NCBI GenBank assembly: GCA_002712885.1
Contig: PAUN01000039.1
Location: 1 to 48,670, forward strand
Length of the DNA: 48,670 bases
Source of the DNA: Acidobacteriota bacterium
Lineage (GTDB): Bacteria > Acidobacteriota > Vicinamibacteria > Vicinamibacterales > UBA8438
Reading direction: 5' to 3'
This document shows, piece by piece, positions 42,720 to 48,670 of this stretch. Within the stretch, counting starts at the first letter, position 1. Each line of letters begins with the position of its first letter. The position numbers and the translations under genes were made by a program. The notes under the pieces are model-generated. The model had not been told where the DNA came from, did not search any database, and saw only the letters and a program-made list of their open reading frames with translations.

Positions 42720-44180
42720 TTACCGCCGATCGTCGATCTGACGCGGGTCTCGACCGAATCGTAGGGCGTGCGCCTCACCGGCTGACAGCGCGAAGCCGTT
42801 TACAGCTCCGTAGCCGTCCCGGGTGAACGCCAGGTCGGCGCGCCTGGGGCCAGTCCACGCCGGCACGTCGATGGCGACGAACGTATCGTCGCCAGTCGGC
42901 ACCAGCACCAGCGGCGGCCATCGCTCGATCTGTAGACGCAGCGTGTCGTCCTCAACCCGAACGTGGTAGGTCGCGTCGAGTTCCGTGCTGTAGAAGGTGC
43001 CAGCGAAGTCGGCGAGGTCGCCGACGACTAGGGTTGGAGTCGCCCGCGCCCCGTCTCGTGCTCGCCGTGGTCTCGGTTCCGGCCGCGGACCCAGTTGGTT
43101 AGCGAGATACAGGTCGGCGACACCGTCGACCAGCGCGCGCGGGTTCACATCTTCGCGGTTACAGAGGACAGCGATGGCGACGCCGTCGTCTGGAAACCGG
43201 ACCACCTGCGCCCGGAACCCCCAGGTGCTGCCCCCGTGTCCGACGGTGCCGAGTCCGCGATACTCGCCGATCGCCAGACCCGCCGCGTAGTCCAGCGGTT
43301 CGCCATTCCCAAGGACGCCTCTCTCGACCATCAAGTGTGTGAACTCCGGCCCGGCCACCGCGTCGGTCGCCAGCGCCTGGCTCCATCGCAGGAGGTCACC
43401 GACGGTGGTGTACAGCTGGCCGTCGCCAGCGGTGGCGAAGCTGTAGTTGTGCACCATGCGGAACTGATCGGCATCACCCGGTGCGTACCCGGTCGCCCGG
43501 TCGGACACGACCTGCTCGGCGTTCTCGTACAAAAAGCTTCGGGTCATACCAAGCGGTTCGAATATCCGTTCACGCGCGAAGGCACCGAACGTCTGTTCGG
43601 ACACTCGCTCCACGATGGTCGCGAGCAACATGTACCCCGTGTTGCTGTAGCGGTAGCGCATGCCCGGCACCGCGTTCAACGCGCGCTGGCGCGCCATCAA
43701 CTCCACGATGGCCTGATGGCTGATTGGCGCATAGAACTCGCGGCCGCCCAGGGCCATCAGGTTCAAGTAGTCACGGATGCCGCTCGTGTGATGCAGCAGA
43801 TGTCGAATCGTGATGACCGTGCCATAGTCGGGGAGTTCCGGCAGATAGGTCCGGATATCGTCGTCCGCCGAGAGGGCGCCGTCGAGCGCAAGCAGCATGA
43901 TGCTCGACGCGGTGAACTGCTTGGTCACCGAGCCGACATCGAACACGGTGTCCGGCGTGATCGGCACCCGGTGGTCCAGAGTCGCGACCCCGTAGCCGTG
44001 GCTAAAGAGGATATTGTCGCCCCGAGCGATGCCCACAGCACACCCCGGCTGACCGGTCTGAATCTGTTCGGCGAAGAGGGTGTCGACACGCTGTTGCTCG
44101 ACGCTTGGCGGGGTCGAATCGACGCAGGCCGCCGCCCACGTGGCGAGGGTGAGGGCAAGCCAGGCGGTGCGAATTCTCAT
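42720..44180 (-). CDS. exported serine hydrolase, beta-lactamase fold
   Basis: The start is placed at ATG 44180, overlapping the larA stop by ATGA (4 bp), so translation is probably coupled. The track's start lies inside larA. The 486-residue product has a signal ending WAAACVDS with Cys19, possibly a lipoprotein. It shows all three motifs of penicillin-binding-type hydrolases: SVTK (84-87), YSNTGYMLL, and HGGSTWGF. A C-terminal domain follows (DFAGTFYSTELDATYHVRVE), as in D-aminopeptidases and related esterases. Among the three family members in this window it has the most complete canonical motifs. Confidence 0.87.
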   Translation of the reverse strand: MRIRTAWLALTLATWAAACVDSTPPSVEQQRVDTLFAEQIQTGQPGCAVGIARGDNILFSHGYGVATLDHRVPITPDTVFDVGSVTKQFTASSIMLLALDGALSADDDIRTYLPELPDYGTVITIRHLLHHTSGIRDYLNLMALGGREFYAPISHQAIVELMARQRALNAVPGMRYRYSNTGYMLLATIVERVSEQTFGAFARERIFEPLGMTRSFLYENAEQVVSDRATGYAPGDADQFRMVHNYSFATAGDGQLYTTVGDLLRWSQALATDAVAGPEFTHLMVERGVLGNGEPLDYAAGLAIGEYRGLGTVGHGGSTWGFRAQVVRFPDDGVAIAVLCNREDVNPRALVDGVADLYLANQLGPRPEPRPRRARDGARATPTLVVGDLADFAGTFYSTELDATYHVRVEDDTLRLQIERWPPLVLVPTGDDTFVAIDVPAWTGPRRADLAFTRDGYGAVNGFALSAGEAHALRFGRDPRQIDDRR

Positions 44181-45451
44181 GCCTGCTTCGTGAGATAGGG
44201 GATGGTCTGCGGGCCCTCCGGCAACACGCACACACGCGCGTCTGGGCCGGAGCGCGCCAGCGCATCCCGGGTCGCCGCGGCCACGTCGTGGACCGGCGTG
44301 AGATGAGCCGCGCGGACCTGATCATCGGTCAGGCCATCGGTCTTCAGCAGCACCTCGGCCCGCTGTTGAATCTGCGCCTGCATCTGCACTTCCCACTGGT
44401 CGTGCCGGTTGTGGCCCGGTTCGTGGATCATCTCCAGGAGCGCATCCGCACTATGGCGCTGCGTCAAGATGTCCAGAAATTCGCCATGGTCCGGGTAGCC
44501 ATCGGCACACTCGGACGCGCACACGATGACCCCATTCGGTTTGACCACCTGGGCCGCGGCCGACATCCCCTTGATCGACTGATACAGATTCTGGTCCAGC
44601 GGATAGCCGCTGTTGGTCGTCACCACGACATCGAACGGTCGTGTGAACGCCTGCATCGCCGTGCGCTTGACGATGGAGCAGACCGCCCGATGGACCGCAA
44701 ACAGTTCGCCAGCCGCGACGTGCGTGATGTCTCGGTTGCGGTTGATGGCCACGTCGATGCTGAAGTCGACACCGGACCGGGCGGCGATGCGCCGCACCGC
44801 GTCGTGAATCGGATTGCCTTCCACCACCCCCCAGCGGGCCTGTGGGTGACCGATCATTTCGGCATCGTGCAGACGCATGATCGTCTCGAACCCGGCCAAC
44901 CCCGGTGCGACCAACTTGGGCCCGCCACTGAATCCGGCAAAGAAGTGCGGCTCCACAAACCCGGTCGTGATCCGGACGTCAGCCTCGACCCAGGTGCGGT
45001 TCAGCCAGACGGGGATGCCGCCGTCCACCTCCCCAAGGGAGACCAGCTGCGACTCGTCGAAGGCGTCATGGATGACGATGCGGTTGCGGTCTACGATATT
45101 CGCGCCGAACATCTCGATCAGCTCGTCCCTGGTGGTGGCACGGTGGGTGCCGCTGGCGACCATGATCGCGATCTGCGCAGTGGGGACGTGCGCCAGCGCC
45201 TCGAGTACGACTGGGAGCAGGGTCGCGCTCGGCATCGGGCGCGTGATGTCACACACCGAGATGGCGACCGTCTGGTCGGCGCGTACCAGGTCGCGCAACG
45301 GGTCAGTGCCGCTCGGGTGTTCCAGCGCCTTTCGGATGGCCCCTTGCTGGTCCGGCAGGCCGTCGACGTAGGTCGGCTGTATGACGGTTGTGCGATCGTC
45401 CGGGAAGTCGATCGGAAGACCGGTGCGGCCGTAGGCGAGATTCACGAGCAT
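44177..45451 (-). CDS. larA: nickel-pincer lactate racemase homologue
   Basis: The 424-residue protein has the LarA two-domain fold. The four residues known to be essential in Lactobacillus plantarum LarA (His108, His174, Lys184, His200) have counterparts at a constant offset of five: GTHR with His103, EPHFFAGFSGGPK with His169 and Lys179, and IMRLHDAEM with His195. Lys179 would hold the nickel-pincer nucleotide cofactor. It should racemise or epimerise a 2-hydroxy acid; homologues differ in substrate. LarB, LarC and LarE, which make the cofactor, are not in the window. It lies in a minus-strand set with the selenoprotein upstream and the serine hydrolase downstream. Confidence 0.88.
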   Translation of the reverse strand: MLVNLAYGRTGLPIDFPDDRTTVIQPTYVDGLPDQQGAIRKALEHPSGTDPLRDLVRADQTVAISVCDITRPMPSATLLPVVLEALAHVPTAQIAIMVASGTHRATTRDELIEMFGANIVDRNRIVIHDAFDESQLVSLGEVDGGIPVWLNRTWVEADVRITTGFVEPHFFAGFSGGPKLVAPGLAGFETIMRLHDAEMIGHPQARWGVVEGNPIHDAVRRIAARSGVDFSIDVAINRNRDITHVAAGELFAVHRAVCSIVKRTAMQAFTRPFDVVVTTNSGYPLDQNLYQSIKGMSAAAQVVKPNGVIVCASECADGYPDHGEFLDILTQRHSADALLEMIHEPGHNRHDQWEVQMQAQIQQRAEVLLKTDGLTDDQVRAAHLTPVHDVAAATRDALARSGPDARVCVLPEGPQTIPYLTKQA

Positions 45452-45629
45452 CGGTCAAATCTTACTCCGGGGCGCCGAGTCTCCTTCCAGGTTGGCCACG
45501 ACGACTGGCTTGCCGACGTCTAGGACGGTTGTTACCACGGGCTGCTATCCCATCTGGTCGTTCGTGAAGCCCCTCGGTCTGGCACGACCGGGAGCCGGAC
45601 CTGGTCGAGAGGGCACGCGGACTTCTGGG

Positions 45630-46181
45630 TCAGCGTGCGACCAGGACGGTCCGGATTTGCGGGAGCGCTTCTTCGGCGCGGGCCTGAATGTCCACGTCTG
45701 ACAACGTGCTCAGCGGGTGGGTGATCAGCACCGGTTCCAGCGCCACTGCACCCAGCGCCGCGCGCTGGACCTCCGCCTCACGGAGGAAGGCCGCGGTGAT
45801 GATGGCCGCGGTCGGCACCCCTCGTTGTTCCAGCCCGACTGCGTCGTGCAAACTGCACGACGTACAGGAACCTCAATCGCCGATGGCGGTCACGACCGCG
45901 TCGTTCTCTGCCGCGATCCGATCCAACAACTCGGCCGGGGCCATCCGAGAGAAGCTGTCCTTCGTGTAGCGGGTGATAGCCGACGGTCCGTCGTCGGCCT
46001 CCAGCAGCGTCGTCACACGTCGTAGCAAGGTCGACGCGTTCCACTTCGAGTTGTCAAGAATGCCGACGCGAACGCCGCGCAGGGTGTCGAGTCTGGGGGC
46101 TAGGTCGACCGACGCCGCGGTCAATGTGCCGCGCGGGTCAAAGACGATTTGGCCGGAGGGTAGGGTCGAGTGCGTGGGCAT
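45630..46181 (-). CDS. UGSC-family selenoprotein (TGA read as selenocysteine)
   Basis: The ORF track shows two pieces, 45873-46181 and 45630-45851. They are one 183-residue frame joined by TGA at 45873-45875. Around it the frame reads AIGD-U-GSCTSCSLHDAVGLEQRG, with Sec at residue 103. DUGSC is the defining signature of the UGSC (seleno)protein family, in which Cys homologues have CGSC. Both sides are coherent in codon use and read as one compact domain: GVRVGILDNSKWNASTLLRR upstream, and GVPTAAIITAAFL, EPVLITHPLSTLSD downstream. The Sec and nearby Cys106 and Cys109 suggest a redox or substrate-binding role; the reaction is unknown. Start ATG 46181 has a weak ribosome site (AAAGAGAG). Confidence 0.9.
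45842..45875 (-). promoter_or_regulatory. bacterial SECIS-like hairpin with its UGA
   Basis: On the minus strand the TGA (45873-45875) is followed after 10 nt by CGTCGTGCA-GTT-TGCACGACG, a perfect 9-bp stem with a GTT loop (45842-45862). The loop starts 19 nt after the UGA, within the 16-37 nt usual for bacterial SECIS elements, and begins with G. The hairpin is inside the coding sequence, as expected for SelB-dependent insertion. The bulged U of the E. coli fdhF element is not evident. Confidence 0.75.
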
Positions 46182-46229
46182 GATGAATGCTCTCTTTGAG
46201 TTCAGGCTTCAGGGTGCCGGGTTCGGGTT

Positions 46230-47363
46230 TCACACCTCGCAGGTTCCATCACTGCACCGCACCTCTCGCGCGGGCGCCTGACCGTCGATGGCGCGGAGCA
46301 CCGGCGACGTCATATGCCCCCAGCCGGGGAGGAACGCCGAGAAGCGGCCGGCTTCACCGCCGGCGACGAAGAGATGGATGTCGTCCGGCGACGGCACGAT
46401 GGGAATGCGCGCGCCCGATTCGCGTCGATACCATCGCGGCAGGTTTCGGTTGTAGATCTTGCCGTAGCGGCCCTGGAAGCTGATGTCGTCGAACGTGTTC
46501 GTGGTGTGCGACCACAGATACCGCCGGACGTCGCTGCGTGTCCAGCCTGCGCCGGCGATGGTGGCGGCATGCTCCGGTCCGATGACGACGGCACAGGAGC
46601 CGCTACTGACGGCATTGTTGTGCGCGATGGTGCTCATGGCCGAGACGAGGCTGTCGAGCACGCCTTGCGGGTCATTCGCCACGTGGTTGGTCACGCTGTG
46701 CGGACCCTCCGTGGCGATGCAGAACACGGTGCTGTCGTCAGGCCGATAGCCCTGTTCGACGTGGTACGGCGCCCACGGGCTGGCTTCTTCGTTCTCGGCG
46801 ATACAGAAGGTGTACTTACCGGGATGACCCAGCGTGCTCTTGTCGAGGTCGCCGGGCCATCCGCCACCGACATTGAGCATGATGAGTCGGAGCGCTCGGC
46901 CGATGGTGGCGTTGGCCCGGTTACCAGAGCCGAATACATTGGCGCTGGCGTTCATGCTGATCTCGCGGCGAATCGGACCGTTCACGACCAGTAGCGGCGC
47001 CGCCATGTGCGTGGTGGCCTGAATGCCGTTGAGGTTGAAGTGCGAGCCGCACAGCGCGAGTATCGCGGCTCGTACCACCAGTGCGTAGGCCGGCTTGCAC
47101 CCAGCCAGCACCAGATTGACCGCGAGCACCTCGCGGGTCAGGTTGCCCCACCGCGGCGGCACTCGGGCTTCCAGGTGATTAGGGTCCCCGCCCAACGCGG
47201 TCACCATCGCCGCGACCGTCTCCGGCGTCGGCGGCACGACCGGTAGTCCGTCGGTCCACCCCTGCTCGAAGTACCACTCGACCAGATCGATCTGGTCGAC
47301 GGCACCGATCGTCGGTGAAGCCGTTGGTTGGGACGTGCGCGGCAGATCTTGGAGTGTGCCCAT
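46230..47363 (-). CDS. conserved protein of unknown function, UGSC partner
   Basis: The product has 377 residues with no signal peptide or membrane segment. Visible conserved-looking stretches are [75 protein letters not shown] and [28 protein letters not shown] do not recognise an assigned function. The C-terminus ends RCSDGTCEV, two cysteines that could be redox active. The gene lies 48 bp upstream of the selenoprotein gene on the same strand, so the two probably form a transcription unit. It diverges from the second PQQ dehydrogenase across 89 bp. Confidence 0.7.
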   Translation of the reverse strand: MGTLQDLPRTSQPTASPTIGAVDQIDLVEWYFEQGWTDGLPVVPPTPETVAAMVTALGGDPNHLEARVPPRWGNLTREVLAVNLVLAGCKPAYALVVRAAILALCGSHFNLNGIQATTHMAAPLLVVNGPIRREISMNASANVFGSGNRANATIGRALRLIMLNVGGGWPGDLDKSTLGHPGKYTFCIAENEEASPWAPYHVEQGYRPDDSTVFCIATEGPHSVTNHVANDPQGVLDSLVSAMSTIAHNNAVSSGSCAVVIGPEHAATIAGAGWTRSDVRRYLWSHTTNTFDDISFQGRYGKIYNRNLPRWYRRESGARIPIVPSPDDIHLFVAGGEAGRFSAFLPGWGHMTSPVLRAIDGQAPAREVRCSDGTCEV

Positions 47364-47374
47364 GCTCAGAAGTC

Positions 47375-47384
47375 ACTATAGTGC
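47375..47384. promoter_or_regulatory. palindromic -10-like element between divergent genes
   Basis: CACTATAGTG is a perfect 10-bp palindrome, giving TATAGT on both strands. It is 11 nt from the minus-strand ATG (47363) and 68 nt from the PQQ dehydrogenase ATG. It could be a -10 box in either direction or an operator. Its short distance to the minus-strand start would imply a leader of very few bases. Confidence 0.3.
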
Positions 47385-47452
47385 AGACTTGGGCCCGGCG
47401 ACATGGCCGGACGCGGGACGAGTGCGTTCCGACTGAGACAGGGAGACCGCTG

Positions 47453-48670
47453 ATGAGGAACAGGACATCGAGACGTGCGGCGGCGGCGATAGCGTGGCTG
47501 CTTGGCACCGCCCTGTCTGTCGTGCCCGCCGCGGCCCAGCACGGCGCGGCCGACGGCCAGTGGGCGAGCTACGGTGGCGACGATGGCAGCACCAAGTATG
47601 CGCCGCTTGACCAGATAGACGCCGACAACGTCGACCAGCTCGAGCTGGCCTGGCAGTGGGTGTCGGCCGACAACCCCATCCTCGCCCAGAACCGTGAAAT
47701 TCGTTCACAGGGGTTCAAGGGCACCCCCCTGATGGTCGACGGCGTCCTGTATGTGCGGACGTCGCTCAGTATCGTGGCCGCGATCGACGCTGCGACGGGA
47801 GAGCAACTCTGGGTACGCGACGTCGGGAGTTATGACGCGGGACGTCCGACCAACCTTGGGTTCAATACACGGGGCGTGGCGCACTGGTCAGACGGGGTCG
47901 AGTCCAGAATCTTTCTGGCGACCGGCGATTCGCATCTCTGGTCATTCGACGCCGCCACGGGACAGCCGATCGGTCGTTTCGGCGCCGACGGCAAGATCGA
48001 CCTGACGCAGGGGCTTCGGCGAGAGGCGACGCGTGGCGCCTACCAGGTGATGTCACCGCCGATGGTGGTTGGCGACGTGGTCGTCGTGGGGTCCTCGATC
48101 TCCGACGGCCCGATGAATATGACCGCTCCTCCGGGAGACATCCGCGGGTTCGACGCGCGCACCGGCGAACTTCTATGGACGTTTCACACCATCCCGCAGC
48201 CGGGCGAGTTCGGCCACGATACGTGGGAGGACAACTCCTGGAGCTACACTGGGAACACGAACGTGTGGACTGTCATGAGCGCCGACCAGGACCTGGGGTA
48301 TGTGTATCTGCCGATCGGCACCCCGACCAACGACTGGTATGGCGGGCACCGTTTGGGGGACAACCTGTTCGCGGAGAGTCTGGTCTGTCTGGACGCCGCT
48401 ACCGGCGAGCGAGTGTGGCACTTCCAGATGGTGCACCACGGACTGTGGGACTACGACCTACCGGCGGCGCCGACACTGGTCGACATCTCCGTCGAGGGCC
48501 GCGACATCAAGGCGGTCGCGCAGGTGAGCAAGCAGGGGTTCACCTATGTGTTTGACCGGGTGACCGGCGAGCCGGTCTGGCCGATCGAGGAACGACCGGT
48601 GGCGCAGTCGTCGGTGCCGGGGGAACGGACCTCGCCGACCCAGCCGTTTCCCACGAAGCCTCCCGCGTTC
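47453..48670 (+). CDS. PQQ-dependent dehydrogenase, 3' end outside window
   Basis: The frame is open to the last base, so it is missing from the ORF track. It starts at ATG 47453 with AGGGAG seven nt upstream and a signal peptide ending VVPAAAQ. The visible 406 residues begin [19 protein letters not shown] and show [34 protein letters not shown] and [19 protein letters not shown]. The sequence parallels the enzyme at 20240 closely in layout, including [21 protein letters not shown]. It is a periplasmic quinoprotein for an alcohol or sugar. Whether a C-terminal cytochrome c domain follows cannot be seen; the first window gene ends with such a domain. Confidence 0.92.
   Translation, partial: MRNRTSRRAAAAIAWLLGTALSVVPAAAQHGAADGQWASYGGDDGSTKYAPLDQIDADNVDQLELAWQWVSADNPILAQNREIRSQGFKGTPLMVDGVLYVRTSLSIVAAIDAATGEQLWVRDVGSYDAGRPTNLGFNTRGVAHWSDGVESRIFLATGDSHLWSFDAATGQPIGRFGADGKIDLTQGLRREATRGAYQVMSPPMVVGDVVVVGSSISDGPMNMTAPPGDIRGFDARTGELLWTFHTIPQPGEFGHDTWEDNSWSYTGNTNVWTVMSADQDLGYVYLPIGTPTNDWYGGHRLGDNLFAESLVCLDAATGERVWHFQMVHHGLWDYDLPAAPTLVDISVEGRDIKAVAQVSKQGFTYVFDRVTGEPVWPIEERPVAQSSVPGERTSPTQPFPTKPPAF

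Noticed and set aside
43095-45523. Long plus-strand ORFs (367 and 411 residues) opposite the serine hydrolase and larA
   Set aside because: Both minus-strand genes have complete catalytic motifs; the plus ORFs have no recognisable content.
46230-46232. TGA after the C-terminal CEV of the 377-residue protein as a second selenocysteine codon
   Set aside because: Reading through gives only NPNPAP before another stop, and no SECIS-like hairpin follows. It is a normal stop.
1-48670. CRISPR array, phage genes, integrase or tRNA-associated island
   Set aside because: No regularly spaced repeats, integrase, transposase or tRNA pattern was seen; the repeats found are dispersed hairpins.

Overview
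This is a high-GC, gene-dense bacterial window with no rRNA, tRNA, CRISPR array, integrase or transposase that I can recognise. The gene content fits an uncultured, probably aerobic, Acidobacteriota-like heterotroph (class Vicinamibacteria or a relative). It includes many exported quinoprotein and beta-propeller enzymes, small c-type cytochromes, secreted serine hydrolases of the beta-lactamase fold, YtcJ-like amidohydrolase, eukaryotic-type kinase remnants and acyl-CoA chemistry. The taxon is an inference from gene families, with no marker gene to confirm it.

Layout. 1-9 kb: a truncated cytochrome c, a HupE/UreJ-type membrane protein, an NHL beta-propeller lipoprotein, a cytochrome c'-like protein, then a same-strand run of a regulatory-like secreted protein, a large secreted alpha/beta hydrolase and a serine hydrolase, and a convergent FKBP isomerase. 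9-20 kb: a PQQ-like propeller, a GT4 glycosyltransferase, a kinase relic, a metallo-beta-lactamase-fold lactonase-like protein, RmlC, DinB, an amidohydrolase with an APC permease, a serine hydrolase and an SMP-30 lactonase. 20-38 kb: a PQQ dehydrogenase, then a long acyl-CoA/catabolic region (acyl-CoA ligase, SCP2, two SDRs, two acyl-CoA dehydrogenases, two carboxymuconolactone-decarboxylase-like proteins, ACAD10-type phosphotransferase, thiolase, MaoC hydratase) interspersed with a cupin, a histidine phosphatase and an Atg22-like MFS carrier. 37-41 kb: a cytochrome c/copper monooxygenase fusion, a TPR lipoprotein and a decayed kinase gene. 41-48.7 kb: a BCCT transporter, then a minus-strand set (unknown protein, selenoprotein, LarA, serine hydrolase), and a second PQQ dehydrogenase that runs off the end.

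Two observations stand out. First, the ORF track splits one minus-strand gene (45630-46181) at an in-frame TGA. The junction reads D-U-G-S-C, which is the signature of the UGSC selenoprotein family, and a perfect 9-bp hairpin sits 10 nt after the TGA where a bacterial SECIS should be. Second, the intergenic spaces carry a family of short palindromic repeats that begins exactly at a stop codon (T(A/G)A followed by GGTTTTCCTG-like sequence). Six copies are present, all between convergent genes and all in the orientation of the gene whose stop they overlap. Two or three unrelated hairpin families (20141, 26030-26172, 35253-35975) also overlap stop codons.

How the genes work together: periplasmic quinoproteins and cytochromes would oxidise alcohols and sugars. 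Secreted hydrolases and lactonases would open esters, lactones and amides. The acyl-CoA block would degrade acyl or sterol-like side chains. Carriers (APC, MFS, BCCT) bring in amines, amino acids or betaines. These links are inferred from family and proximity.
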